From: Halomonas sp. UBA3074
GTDB taxonomy: Bacteria > Pseudomonadota > Gammaproteobacteria > Pseudomonadales > Halomonadaceae
Length of the DNA stretch: 44,329 nt
NCBI RefSeq assembly: GCF_002366715.1
Contig: NZ_DFBS01000041.1
Coordinates: 1-44,329 of the forward strand
Direction of reading: 5' to 3'
Below are positions 26,524 to 35,678 of the stretch, piece by piece. A program made the translations under genes and the position numbers. The stretch's first letter is position 1. Each line of letters starts with the position of its first letter. The notes beneath the pieces were generated by a model. It had not been told where the DNA came from. It saw nothing but the letters and a program-made list of their open reading frames with translations, and searched no databases.

Positions 26524-26569
26524 GGTCTAGCTGAATCGGACCAGGTATTCTAGACACTGTTTGGTCTAG
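26524..26569 (-). promoter_or_regulatory. GGTCTAG repeat cluster upstream of the molybdoenzyme gene
   Basis: GGTCTAG at 26524-26530 and again at 26563-26569, with CTAGAC at 26550-26555 forming an inverted repeat CTAGAC-N8-GTCTAG (26550-26569). It lies 73-118 bases before the minus-strand start at 26451, a normal operator position. No assigned regulator. Confidence 0.4.
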
Positions 26570-26684
26570 TATTTGGGGTTTGAAGGGTTTGTCTAAGCGG
26601 TCAATGTAAGTGTTCGAATAAGGTTTTCATCTAATGATGAGCCATTATGTCAGCTTTAACTAAAAGATCGCTTCTGGCCGGGCA

Positions 26685-26709
26685 ACGACGGCCCGAAATA
26701 GGCCGTCGT
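26685..26709 (+). terminator. Hairpin after the integrase remnant
   Basis: ACGACGGCC at 26685-26693 pairs perfectly with GGCCGTCGT at 26701-26709 across a 7-base loop, with a short TTTGT on the plus side. It lies 10 bases beyond the integrase stop on the minus strand, where no T-run follows, so activity in that direction is doubtful. Confidence 0.4.
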
Positions 26710-26718
26710 TTGTCTATA

Positions 26719-27120
26719 TCAAACTTCTGTTTGTTCTGCCACATCCAACGCATTATCTATTTCAATCCCAATATATCGGACGATGCTTTCCAGCTTCGTG
26801 TAACCCAGGAGCAGCTGCACTGTCCTCAAGTTTTTCGTGCGACGGTATATAAGCGAAGCTTTGGTGCGGCGCATTATGTGCGTGCCATAGATTGAGGCAT
26901 CTAAACCTATTTCGGTGACCCAGGCTTTCACAATATGGACATATTGGCGCGTGGAGAGATGCTTTGCGCTGTTGATTCGGCTGGGAAACAAGAAGTCTCT
27001 ATTTCTGAGTTGAGCAAGCTGTATCCAGTCCATAACTGAGATAGGGGTTTGCTCGGTTATTTCGAACTGTTCAGGTCTTTGCTTTTTTTGCTGCGTCCAA
27101 TGGCTCGTGAGGGCATACAC
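26719..27120 (-). pseudogene. Tyrosine recombinase (phage-type integrase), N-terminally truncated
   Basis: 133 residues of the catalytic domain: FEITEQTPISVMDWIQLAQ, LSTRQYVHIVKAWVTEIGLD, then YGTHIMRRTKASLIYRRTKNLRTVQLLLGYTKLESIVRYIGIEIDNAL. HIMRR (H-x-x-R) and LLGYT are present; the usual LLGHT His is Tyr here, and the nucleophile Tyr is in VRYIGIE. About 60 N-terminal residues of the short-integrase family are missing upstream of 27120, and no substitute start context is seen. Probably inactive, a relic of an integrated element. Confidence 0.75.
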
Positions 27121-27383
27121 GCATCATGGGCTATATCCCGTACTCGTAAATTGACGAGGTCGTAGCTCCGAAATTTACTATCCTATCGTTGACCAGGCTA
27201 AAGAGGGGGGAGATCTTTCGTCTTTTTAGCAAGTTGTAGCCGAACATTAATAGCTCAGGTATTTTTAAGAAGCATAGGCCTCCTGTTCTACCAACTTGCC
27301 TTTACTACAAGATGCAATGGAGATTTCAGCCGAAATATTCATGGGTTGGAGATCGGCGATATATAGACACGGAGGGTATTCTC

Positions 27384-28661
27384 TTGCAAGACACCAATTA
27401 TTCCCCAGCACAAACGAAGGCGAAAAAGCTGAACCAGCACTGCGTCTGCGTCACTCTCGATCGGCCAGAAGTGGTTCGTAGTCTAGCTAATCAGTTGGGA
27501 AGTAATGCGAACGACATGCTTTCCAGTTCAGTCTGGCATCACTTCTTTTCAGATGTTGCGGTTTTTGTTCCCAGCCAAGATCTGGATCGAATGCTGGCCA
27601 TTGTCGGAGCTCTGGAAGCTGCGGCCAAGCTCCCCGACTTTCATCACCGTGTGTTTTCCAGAGCTCCTCAGAGCGCCCGAGCCAATCCTGGCCCCGTAGG
27701 CGCCTTCATGGGCTATGATTTTCACCTCGGTGGGGAGGGTCCGCTTCTCATCGAAGTCAACACCAATGCGGGGGGCGCGTTCCTCAATGCTGAGCTTGCA
27801 CGTGCCCAACTGCAATGCTGCAGCGGGGCTACTCGGGTGGCCTGGGCCGAAAACTTTGATACTGCGGTCATCGCCCAGTTCGAGAGTGAATGGCGCGCCC
27901 AGCGGGGCAGTGGACGACCGAAAAGCATAGCGATCGTCGATGACCAGCCTATCGAGCAGTACCTCTATCCTGAGTTCCGACTGGCACAGCAGCTGTTTCG
28001 GGATAATGGTATCGATGCCCACATAGTCTCTCCCTCTGATCTCAGATATGAGTTGGGTGCGTTATACAGCGGCGGCGAGCGAATCGACATGGTTTACAAC
28101 CGCTTAGTGGACTTCGCTCTGGAGGTGCCAGAGCATGCCGCACTGCGCTCGGCTTGGCTGGACGGAGGCGCTGTCATAACCCCAAACCCATTCGCACACG
28201 CACTCTTTGCAGACAAGCGCAATTTAGCCGAATGGTCTGATCCTTCCATTCTTCAGGATTGGGGGTTGAGCCCAGAGAACGCCGAGCTGCTTCGCTGCGG
28301 CGTTCCGCGCACCGTTAGGGTTGCCGCCAGTAACGCAGATGAGCTTTGGCAACAGCGACGGCTGTGGTTTTTTAAACCAGTGGCAGGTTATGGCAGCAAG
28401 GGCGCTTATCGAGGCAGCAAACTTACCAAACGCACATTTTCCCAGATACTCGAAAGTGACTATATCGCTCAGGCGTACGTGCCTCCCTCGGAGCGACTGG
28501 TTCTGGTCGATGGCGAGCGGGAAATGCTCAAGGTAGACGTACGGCTATATACCTATCGTGGCAATCTGATTCTGGCTGCGGCACGCCTGTACCAAGGCCA
28601 AACCACGAATTTTCGTACACCGGGGGGCGGATTCGCATCCATACTCATTGAGCCGATCTGA
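27384..28661 (+). CDS. ATP-grasp-like protein with permuted motif order
   Basis: The frame opens at 27312 (ATG), but GGAGGG at 27371-27376 sits seven bases before TTG 27384, which I take as the start (425 residues). Motifs seen: IEVNTNAGGAFLNAE near residue 130 (Glu-x-Asn metal-site pattern), WFFKPVAGYGSKGAYRG near residue 330 (ATP-binding Lys and Gly loop), then KVDVRLYTYRGNLILAAARLYQGQTTNF and RTPGGGFA. In usual ATP-grasp enzymes the Lys motif precedes the Glu-Asn motif; here the order is reversed, which suggests circular permutation. Reaction unknown, probably a carboxylate-amine ligase type. It stands alone between an integrase relic and a cytochrome operon. Confidence 0.7.
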   Translation: MQDTNYSPAQTKAKKLNQHCVCVTLDRPEVVRSLANQLGSNANDMLSSSVWHHFFSDVAVFVPSQDLDRMLAIVGALEAAAKLPDFHHRVFSRAPQSARANPGPVGAFMGYDFHLGGEGPLLIEVNTNAGGAFLNAELARAQLQCCSGATRVAWAENFDTAVIAQFESEWRAQRGSGRPKSIAIVDDQPIEQYLYPEFRLAQQLFRDNGIDAHIVSPSDLRYELGALYSGGERIDMVYNRLVDFALEVPEHAALRSAWLDGGAVITPNPFAHALFADKRNLAEWSDPSILQDWGLSPENAELLRCGVPRTVRVAASNADELWQQRRLWFFKPVAGYGSKGAYRGSKLTKRTFSQILESDYIAQAYVPPSERLVLVDGEREMLKVDVRLYTYRGNLILAAARLYQGQTTNFRTPGGGFASILIEPI

Positions 28662-28868
28662 CATAAGGCGTGGCGTTCCAACCATAGTCTTACGGAGCGG
28701 CCTGGCACTGATCGGCAGCCTGGGTAGACGCTCGCTCAGACAAGTTCAGCAAAACAGACCATCTTATTGTTTAAATTTGGCATGCCAGTAAAACCTTACT
28801 ACTCTGAACAAATCACGTGATGAGAGGTGAATCAACGCTTCCTTTCTAGGAACAAGCGAGGTGCCGCA

Positions 28869-29414
28869 ATGCAGCCGAAAACTAAGCATTTAGCGCTGGG
28901 AGCAGCCTTCGGGCTTGCAATACTCGTTCTGATTTTACTCCTTGTCGTCGTTTGGGTGGCTTATTCCGGCACCTACAACATCGCGGCGACTCAAGGCCAT
29001 CAGCCCCTTGTACGCTGGACGCTGATGACAACGATGAAAAATTCTGTAGCAGACAGGGCAGAAGCCATCACGACTCCTTCAATGAATGATGAGATGGTGA
29101 CTGCCGGAGCGACCGACTACAAGTCGATGTGTCAACATTGCCACGGCGGCCCGGGAGTTCGACAGAGTGAGTGGGCTAGAGGCATGCTGCCAGAGCCGCC
29201 ACATCTGACCGATACCATCTCCGAATGGGAGCCCCGCGAAGTATTCTGGTTGGCTAAACATGGGATACGAATGAGTGGTATGCCTGCGTTCGGACCTACT
29301 CACAGTGATGATGAAATCTGGAACATCACTGCGTTTGTCATGCGCCTACCCGGCATGACGGAAGATGAGTACGCAAGCTTTGAAACGGGCAGTTCAACAG
29401 ATCATGGACACTAA
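28869..29414 (+). CDS. Membrane-anchored mono-heme cytochrome c
   Basis: A 181-residue protein starting at ATG 28869 with GAGGTG before it. One N-terminal transmembrane helix (residues 7-33) acts as an uncleaved anchor or signal. The heme site CQHCHGG lies near residue 90, and the axial Met is likely in IRMSGMPAFGPTHSDDEIWNITAFVMRLPGM. Fold and size are those of a cytochrome c class I domain (CccA-like) facing the periplasm. It is the first gene of a three-gene operon with the DUF305 and lipoprotein genes. Confidence 0.88.
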   Translation: MQPKTKHLALGAAFGLAILVLILLLVVVWVAYSGTYNIAATQGHQPLVRWTLMTTMKNSVADRAEAITTPSMNDEMVTAGATDYKSMCQHCHGGPGVRQSEWARGMLPEPPHLTDTISEWEPREVFWLAKHGIRMSGMPAFGPTHSDDEIWNITAFVMRLPGMTEDEYASFETGSSTDHGH

Positions 29415-29425
29415 AGGGAAACGCT

Positions 29426-29881
29426 ATGAACATGTCTTATTGGCGTTTCGGCGCGATGATCGCTACCTCTACGGTCATTATGTACGGGGTGATGTATCTC
29501 AATACGTACGCCTATGAGCATGTCTTCTGGAGCGAAACCAGAGCATGGATGGCACTTGTGATGGGCGCTGTGATGGCGGTGATAATGCTGAGCTTTATGC
29601 TCAATATGTATCAGAAGAAACTGATCAATATCGCCATTTTTGTGGGCAGCGCTCTGCTTTTCACCGCCGCATTATGGCTCGTCCGCAGCCAGGCTACCGT
29701 GGGCGATGACGAGTATATGAAGGCAATGATTCCTCACCATTCGATCGCGATCTTAACCAGCGAGCGAGCACAAATTTCCGATCCGCGTGTGCGTAAGCTC
29801 GCCGATGAAATTATTGAGGCACAGCGTCGCGAAATTGCGGAAATGAAATATCTCATACGCGATTTGGAGAGGGCCGACTGA
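29426..29881 (+). CDS. DUF305 membrane protein
   Basis: A 151-residue protein with three N-terminal transmembrane helices (residues 5-105) followed by a DUF305 domain: DDEYMKAMIPHHSIAILTSERAQISDPRVRKLADEIIEAQRREIAEMKYLI. The MIPHH motif and the later Glu and Met residues resemble the DUF305 metal-binding helical bundle found in many copper-linked proteins. AAAGGGAAA precedes the start, and the stop overlaps the next gene (TGATG). A copper or other metal-handling role at the membrane is inference from the family. Confidence 0.85.
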   Translation: MNMSYWRFGAMIATSTVIMYGVMYLNTYAYEHVFWSETRAWMALVMGAVMAVIMLSFMLNMYQKKLINIAIFVGSALLFTAALWLVRSQATVGDDEYMKAMIPHHSIAILTSERAQISDPRVRKLADEIIEAQRREIAEMKYLIRDLERAD

Positions 29882-30444
29882 TGTTTATTCCTTCACAGAA
29901 CCGCCCTCGTCAGATCCTTATCCTTTCGACAGTAACGCTGGGCACCGCTTTTCTCGCCGGTTGTGGCGATCCTGCCCCTGGCGAAGGAGTGGAAAATCCG
30001 ATGATGCAAGGGCCGTCTCCCGAAGTGGTTGGAGCGCAGGAGGCCGTCAACTCGCCTGATATACCGGCGATCGATCCCCAAACGATGCAAGAAGCCGAAA
30101 TCGAAAAGGTGCTGGGAGACGCTGCGTATTGCGCCTATCGGTATACCGCAGAAAGCCCGCCGATTCTCGCTATCGACAACACGGATCAAGGCCAGGGTGC
30201 CCGCGCAGTTACCAAGATTCATGGTCGTCTAGTGGAGTTATCAGCAGACCACAATCCTGATTATGAAAACTTGAAGCAAGGCCTCATGCTCACCGCAGAA
30301 GGGTTGACGATGAGGGTGTTTTCGGATGAAGAAGAACCAGAATCAGCGGAGCCAGGAGAGCTCATTACAGCAGAGCTACACTTTTCTCTTCAACAGGGTT
30401 TGAACGCCGGGTATCTAGGCTGGTATAGGTGCGAAACAGAATAG
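29881..30444 (+). CDS. Predicted lipoprotein of the cytochrome c operon
   Basis: A 187-residue protein with a signal sequence and lipobox LAGC (lipidated Cys about residue 28). The mature part is acidic, with Pro/Glu-rich stretches and two further cysteines (AAYCAYRYTAES and the near-terminal WYRCETE) that could form a disulfide. No domain recognised with confidence. The start overlaps the DUF305 stop by one base, so it is translationally coupled and likely acts with the cytochrome and DUF305 protein at the periplasmic side. Confidence 0.8.
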   Translation: MFIPSQNRPRQILILSTVTLGTAFLAGCGDPAPGEGVENPMMQGPSPEVVGAQEAVNSPDIPAIDPQTMQEAEIEKVLGDAAYCAYRYTAESPPILAIDNTDQGQGARAVTKIHGRLVELSADHNPDYENLKQGLMLTAEGLTMRVFSDEEEPESAEPGELITAELHFSLQQGLNAGYLGWYRCETE

Positions 30445-30674
30445 GCAATGCCTCTTCAGTGCTTCTTGATAGTGCGCCCGTTCGGGACTTGGCCAGCGAG
30501 TAAAAGCTGTTCGGCGTGTTTTTAGCGCAAAAAGACCAGCGACGATCAGGTAAAGACCTGGAGAAGCAGATGCTGCAAAAAATATGAACAGTTCTCGGCC
30601 TAGCATTACTCCCTGCGGCAGGAAACCTAGCCGGCGGCCTAATATCTGTCATGCATGCTCAGTAAGGAGGTTGC

Positions 30675-30770
30675 ATGGATTTCGATTTTGATAAGCTAGT
30701 CTATCCAGAAACGGTTGTTATTGATGGTGTGGAGCACAAAGCTCAGAGGGATACCTTCAAAGAAAAATGA
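30675..30770 (+). CDS. Small ORF, 31 residues
   Basis: ATG 30675 follows a strong AAGGAGG (30664-30670) by four bases. It encodes MDFDFDKLVYPETVVIDGVEHK and ends QRDTFKEK, acidic at the start and basic at the end. Its last bases overlap the next ORF as ATGA. Nothing in it matches a family I know. The strong ribosome binding site and coupling are the reasons to call it. Confidence 0.5.
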   Translation: MDFDFDKLVYPETVVIDGVEHKAQRDTFKEK

Positions 30771-31054
30771 GTATCCCTTATTCAGAGGAACCCGACGTGG
30801 GAATGAAAGCAGTGATAGTTCAAAAGGCAAGCAAAAGAGAAATACACCTCAAGGTAACTGATGTTCAGTTTCTCGAAAGTCTGCAATGCTGCAAACAGGG
30901 TATTTCTCATTTGTTTCGAAATAGTCTTCAGACATCTTTCATTCGTCCTGTTTGGCGAACAAGGCGCATGGCTTCGTGTTCTTCTAAATCCAAAAGTGCA
31001 TCCACCAACTCTTTGGTCTCAGGGATTTCCGCTTTGCCAGCCAAGCTGCGATAA
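30767..31054 (+). pseudogene. Small ORF coupled to 30675, probably disrupted 3' part
   Basis: Starts at ATG 30767 in an ATGA overlap with the 31-residue ORF. The first 40 residues (MSIPYSEEPDVGMKAVIVQK, then REIHLKVTDVQFLE) look like a genuine protein. From about 30880 the frame runs into poorly protein-like sequence and then into the antisense of the ferritin-like gene (30928-31386), so the original C-terminus was probably lost. Unknown function. Confidence 0.4.
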
Positions 31055-31386
31055 AGACTGATTGCTTGCTCATGGAAGTCGAAAATCTCGTGACAAATAT
31101 CGTCAAAACTCAACTCGGCGTAAGGAGCATCGCAGGTCCGATGCGTACGGATAGGTTTATGCTCTAGATAGTCATATACATATGTTTTTAATGCCTTTGT
31201 GTCGGCTTGTTGCTCAAAGCGTGCAACAACACGCTGCATTTCTGCTTCGTGAGCAGCTAAATAATTGAGCAGCATTTGAGCACGCTCTTCTTCATGCTCG
31301 GTGGCGCAGTGGGCTAGGCAACTAGCGAGATGTTCATGTAGCTGACGCGTCCAATCAATCAAATCACCAAACGTTCTGACTTCCAT
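30928..31386 (-). CDS. Ferritin-like helical protein
   Basis: A 152-residue all-helical protein with carboxylate/histidine pairs of the ferritin-like superfamily: ERAQMLLNYLAAHEAEMQRVVARFE (E..H), DDICHEIFDFHEQAISLYRSLAGK (H..H/E) and LDLEEHEAMRLVRQ (EExH). A di-metal or rubrerythrin-like role is inferred. It starts at ATG 31386 with AGGAGC upstream and lies 27 bases after the decayed APC permease on the same strand, so the two may once have been one transcript. Confidence 0.6.
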   Translation of the reverse strand: MEVRTFGDLIDWTRQLHEHLASCLAHCATEHEEERAQMLLNYLAAHEAEMQRVVARFEQQADTKALKTYVYDYLEHKPIRTHRTCDAPYAELSFDDICHEIFDFHEQAISLYRSLAGKAEIPETKELVDALLDLEEHEAMRLVRQTGRMKDV

Positions 31387-31413
31387 GGGATAGCTCCTAT
31401 AGCGCTATTAATG

Positions 31414-32745
31414 TTAATGAGCGTGGTGAGAATGCTCGCTATCGTCTGATGTGCCGCGTTTGGCGAGGAACATCCACTCACCTAGCAAAATGATCGCCAT
31501 TACTACGCCTGCAATCATAAGAACAAAAGGGTCTGAGGTGGCTTTTACCCAAATAAAGCCCAGCAACACAATGGCGTCCAGCAGTATGGCAATGACCAGT
31601 ATGATAGGGTTGGCGCTCACGCTCTCTTTAAGATGCCGCAGCACACCCCAGTGAATAGCGATATCCATGATCAAATAAAGAATAATGCCGAGTGCTGCGA
31701 TACGGCTCAGGTCAAAGAAGGCCGTGAGCACCAAACCGAATACAATGGTGTATACCAACGTGTGCTTTTGCAGGCTGCCGGGCATGTGAAAATGACGGTG
31801 CGGTACCAGTTTCATTTCCGTCAGCATCGCAAGCATGCGCGAAACGGCAAAGACGCTGGCGATAATCCCACCGGCGGTAGCCAGCATGGCGAGTATCACA
31901 GTAAAGGCAACCGCCGCTTCACCAAGCGCGGGCCGAGCCGCAGCGGCCAGCGAATAATCTTGTGTTTCAATAATTTCTGATAAGGAAAGGTTGCTGGAGC
32001 GGCAAAGCCGACAAGCGCATAGATCACCATGCATAAGGCAATTGAGATCATAATCGCTCTACCGACATTCCGTTTGGGGTTCTTAAGCTCCGAACCGATG
32101 TTAGTAATAGTCGTGAAGTCTTTAAAGGCTAAAATGCCCAGTGCCGTTGCGCCTAAAAAAACCTGCGATTGTAGGCGAAGGTGCTTCGCTGCTTGCCCCC
32201 ATTTCGAGAGAATCGGCAACAAACACACCGACAACACCAAACACAACAATACCGCCTATTTTGACGAACCCGAGTACCGAGGCAACCGTCTCAATTAGCT
32301 TGTTGGCGGATAAATTGACCAAGAAGGCCGCTAGTAGTAAACCAACACCTAATAGAGGGGCATAAAAGGAGCGATCCCCTAATTCCAAGGTGTACGAGCC
32401 AAAGGTTCTCGCCAGAAAGCTCTGCGCGATCACCATAAAAAAATACATCAAAAGCGCATGAAAAGCGGTGGGGAGTGTTGGGCCGTATGCTTTCTGAAGG
32501 TACATGCCGATGCCGCCCGCCGATGGGTAGGCATTGGACATCTTTACGTAAGAATAAGCGCTGAAAGAAACGATCACCGCAGCGGCCAAAAAAGCGAGAG
32601 GAAAAAGATAACCGGTCATTTCGGCCATCTGGCCGGTTAACGCAAAGATACCAGCCCCAATCATCACGCCTGTGCCTAATGCAACGGCACCGACCAGCGA
32701 AAGACTGCCTTCTTTATACTGTGGCGTTCTGTCCTGTTTCGCCAT
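31414..32745 (-). pseudogene. APC permease, copy 2, frameshifted
   Basis: Paralogue of 1914-3251. The N-terminus MAKQDRTPQYKEGSLSLVGAV through GASSEAPSPTIAGF is in one frame. A run of seven T (six needed) at about 32155-32162 shifts the frame. A one-base loss near 31990-32005, in the segment matching AVASNLSLSEII, restores it, and the rest to 31414 is in the first frame. About 55 codons are therefore scrambled. Unless both sites are sequencing errors the protein is not made. The promoter box at 32825-32856 is intact. Confidence 0.85.
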
Positions 32746-32824
32746 AAAAAAAGCTACCTCTTCAATATCGACAGCGACTACCCTCGCTGTTTCGGATAGA
32801 AATGAATGAAGTTACCTTACCTAC

Positions 32825-32856
32825 AGCATGGGTGACGATTCTGAACGCAACCTGAA
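32825..32856 (-). promoter_or_regulatory. Direct-repeat activator box upstream of APC permease copy 2
   Basis: On the minus strand: TTCAG (32856-32852), GTTGCG, TTCAG (32845-32841), ten bases, CATGCT (32830-32825). The box is conserved with copy 1 although the sequence between it and the start codon has diverged. Confidence 0.6.
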
Positions 32857-32910
32857 CAACGCAGAATGAAGACATGATCCCGATCAAGTGTTTGGCGAAA
32901 ATAGGCTTAC

Positions 32911-33539
32911 TCATCCGAGCAGCATTCGAAGCGGCATCCACAGTCCCACGGTACCGACGAAAAGCGCCAGTGGCGCGGCCAGCCAGATAAGGGTACCCGC
33001 TAACATCAGTAGCCCCGCCAGCGTTTCAGCGTAAGGGTAAACATAGCTATAGGGGACATGGCGCTGGGCAAGCAGATCGTAGTTGAGAAACATGGTGCTG
33101 AAGCTTTCTACGTCTTGAAGCTTTTGCAGACCCAAGAGCACCATCGCAGTGGCAACGGCGTACTCTGGCATACGAGTGGTGAACAGGGAGCCTTGGGCAG
33201 CCCAGCTAAAGGCAAAGCCGATCAATAGCGCGGTGGCGAAAATCGCCAGCACCGGACGATAGGTAATGGACTTAGCGTAAGGAACGCTCATCCCCAGGTG
33301 CTCGCGGAGTTCTTCATAGCCGCCGATACGTTCATCGCCAAGATATACTTGAGGCGTTGTGTCGCATTTTCCTGTTCTTTAAACGCGTCAATTTCTTCCC
33401 GTGAGGCCAACAAGTTATCGTCAACTGTGAAGCCTTTACGCTTGAGTAGATCAACCGTTTTCAAACCGAACGGGCACATATGCTCGACGGTTTTCATCCG
33501 GTAAACCTGTGCAGAGGCAGTGGATGTTGACGTTGGTAT
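32911..33539 (-). pseudogene. Glutaredoxin-MauE fusion, copy 2, decayed
   Basis: Paralogue of 992-1750 with at least three lesions. The start codon ATG has become ATA (33539-33537). A one-base deletion near 33360 shifts the frame after KEQENA, so the TTPQVYI segment is lost. The MauE domain has lost about 45 residues between LFVGTVG and LWMPLRMLLG, including the CACVGG pair. The upstream region remains about as similar to copy 1 as the coding part or more so. Confidence 0.88.
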
Positions 33540-33683
33540 TGTTTTTCCTTCGCTAAGAATATGGTATTTGCTAAAAATATAGAACCTTTGTGCTACACAA
33601 AGGCAAGTATAGCCTGCTCATTTATTTTAAAATTCTAGCTACGGTTACGAATAGGTTTCTTCAATGATAAAAATATATGTTAA

Positions 33684-33711
33684 ATAAAAGGGCCAGCATA
33701 AAGGCTGGCCC
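33684..33711 (-). terminator. Rho-independent terminator after small secreted protein copy 2
   Basis: Minus-strand GGGCCAGCC, TTTAT loop, GCTGGCCC, then TTTTATTT. Equivalent of 821-847. Confidence 0.9.
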
Positions 33712-33736
33712 TGTATCTTAAATTAGTGACTATATA

Positions 33737-34153
33737 TTAATAGTCAACATGTAACTCATAACGGTTATCATCATTTGCGTTACTGCCACCCCCTGATCTT
33801 CCTGTAACTTCGAGTTGATAATTCCCAGGTTGCAACTGATGGACAAGGTTGAAGTGGCCTTGTGGACTGGACGCTTCTGCTACTCGTTGTCCAGACTCAT
33901 TGTAAAGAACTGCTGAAATGCGGTTACCATAGCTCCTTATGCCGGGAAAATGCTCACTCGTCACTTGTAGGGTAGTCGCTTGTTCAATATTGATATTGAA
34001 ACGTTTGGATTGCCCCTGAGCAAGAATCTGTGTAGAAGATACGCCTCTTTCAAGCGTCGGAACGCCTTGAGAGGTGTTGCCTTGGCTAGCCAAGACAGGT
34101 GTAGATAGTATAGTCGCTACCGTTGCGCCAAAAATAATTGCTTTAATTTTCAT
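33737..34153 (-). CDS. Small secreted protein, copB-linked, copy 2 (138 aa)
   Basis: Intact paralogue of 378-794: signal peptide MKIKAIIFGATVATILSTPVLA, then ERGVSSTQILAQGQSKRFNINIEQATTL shared with copy 1, and a diverged middle (HFPGIRSYGNRISAVLYNESGQRVAEASS). Most differences lie in residues 20-35, 65-75 and 115-125, which are probably loops of the beta domain. It has its own promoter box (34185-34216) and terminator (33684-33711). This is the only fully intact gene in the inverted duplicated block. Confidence 0.85.
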   Translation of the reverse strand: MKIKAIIFGATVATILSTPVLASQGNTSQGVPTLERGVSSTQILAQGQSKRFNINIEQATTLQVTSEHFPGIRSYGNRISAVLYNESGQRVAEASSPQGHFNLVHQLQPGNYQLEVTGRSGGGSNANDDNRYELHVDY

Positions 34154-34184
34154 GATAATTACTCCAGTGGTTGATGACTTGTTT

Positions 34185-34216
34185 ATATTAGCTGTGGTTT
34201 TTGAAATGAAGCTGAA
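34185..34216 (-). promoter_or_regulatory. Direct-repeat activator box of small secreted protein copy 2
   Basis: Minus strand: TTCAG (34216-34212), CTTCAT, TTCAA (34205-34201), ten bases, TAATAT (34190-34185). Upstream of it the unoccupied target ATTTAAAA that is duplicated around the ISL3 unit can be seen. Confidence 0.7.
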
Positions 34217-34239
34217 TTTAAAAATAAAAACAATAAAAA

Positions 34240-34261
34240 AACGCCACCAATTGGTGACGTT
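34240..34261 (-). terminator. copB terminator, copy
   Basis: Minus-strand AACGTCACC-AATT-GGTGGCGTT followed by T7. Only nine bases of the copB gene it served remain (34286-34294). Confidence 0.85.
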
Positions 34262-34294
34262 AAAAGTTACCCATTACCAGAGTTGTTAGAACAT

Positions 34295-35400
34295 CCTGGG
34301 TTCATAGAATAAACGCAGCACTTTGGACAGCACGGTAGAGGTAGGAGGACCAGCGCCGGTACCCTTCTCGGCTCACCGACCAAAGTGAAGAAGAGCATGG
34401 GATACCGATAGCTGACCCAGATCCAACGATAACAGATCTACGCCCGCCATGACCTGAGCCAGCGGCAGATCGCCGGAGAGCTTGGCATCCATAACAGCAC
34501 CGTCAGCCTTGAGCTGCGCCGTAACGCCACCTCTTGTGGCTACGATCCCGAGCAGGCTCAGGTGCTCAGTGATCAGCGGCGTCGTACCGCCTGGAAGTGG
34601 ACGAAGCACCTGCCGAGCATGATCACTGCCGTTGTCGGCAGGCTGTATGAGGAGTGGAGCCCAAAGCAGATCAGCGGCTTCATCGCGCCCCTGGCAGGCG
34701 TCGGTGTCAGCCATCAGTGGATCTATTACTTAATCTGGGATGACAAGGCGCAGGGCGGCGATCTCTGGCAGCATCTGCGTCAGCCCAAACGTCGCAGCAA
34801 GCATCGCACTCAGGCCAAGAGCTCAGGGCTTGGCAAGATCCCTAACCGGATAGGCATCGAGCACCGCCTCGCTGAGGTCGAAAACCGGCGCTTTATCGGC
34901 CATTGGGAGGGCGACACCGTACTCCAGGGGCACAAGCATTCAGGCCTGGTCACGCTGGTCGAGCGTCGCAGCGAGTACCTGCTGGCGGCAAGGCTGCCCA
35001 GGGGCTCGGCGGAGCTGATGAAAGCGGCCATGATCCGCCTGCTGAAGCCTCGTCGGGGCGCTGGCCAGACCATCACGCTGGATAATGGCTCGGAGTTCGC
35101 CGTCCATGAAGCCGTGTCCAAGGCCGTGACGGCAGCAACGTATTTCTGTGATCCTTACTGCTCCGGGCAGCGTCGGACCAACGAGAACACGAATGGCCTG
35201 ATACGGCAGTACTTTCCCAATGGAACCTACTTCCGACAGGTCACGATGGCGAGCTGCGCAAGGTGGTCAGCAAACTGAATGACCGCCCCCGAAAACGGCT
35301 CGGCTATCGGACACCGGCGCAGGTGTTCCTGGGGGAATACTCAGGCGCTCTGGATACCGCAGGTGCTGAGCTTATTGATTGAAGTCAGGATTGAGATCCA
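34295..35400 (+). mobile_element. IS30-family insertion sequence, decayed (ends approximate)
   Basis: Homology to the copB end stops exactly at 34294, so the element or its debris begins at 34295. It carries one transposase pseudogene in plus orientation. I could not identify matching terminal inverted repeats, so the right end is only placed just after the transposase stop. Confidence 0.65.
34397..35382 (+). pseudogene. IS30-family transposase, broken
   Basis: From ATG 34397 the frame reads MGYR, stop (TAG 34409), LTQIQR, stop (TAA 34430), QIYARHDLSQRQIAGELGIHNSTVSLELRRNA, the IS30 helix-turn-helix, then the DDE core: RFIGHWEGDTVLQGHKHSGLVTLVER, TITLDNGSEFA, YFCDPYCSGQRRTNENTNGLIRQYFPNGT. 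A one-base deletion near 35250 shifts the frame before KLNDRPRKRLGYRTPAQVFLG. Two nonsense codons and one frameshift make it inactive. Confidence 0.9.
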
Positions 35401-35678
35401 CAAGCTGTGTTTTCATCCTCAAAGAAGTGCCTGTTGATGTCGGAAAGTGATCGCTTTCGATTCTTACGATAGAGCTGCTGTCGAGGTTTAATTCGTACTC
35501 ATGAGGAAAGGCGCTGGTTAAGATGTCGCCGCAGTTATCTCCTCCTTTAGCAGTTTATCTTGACCCTCGGAGTGGCCGAGTTCTGCAAAAGCAGGAGTAG
35601 TAATTGTAACCATCCCCTAAAATCAGTACATGCGTGATTAGAGTTCTCCAGCCTACAATGAGACAAACGGAGAACGGC

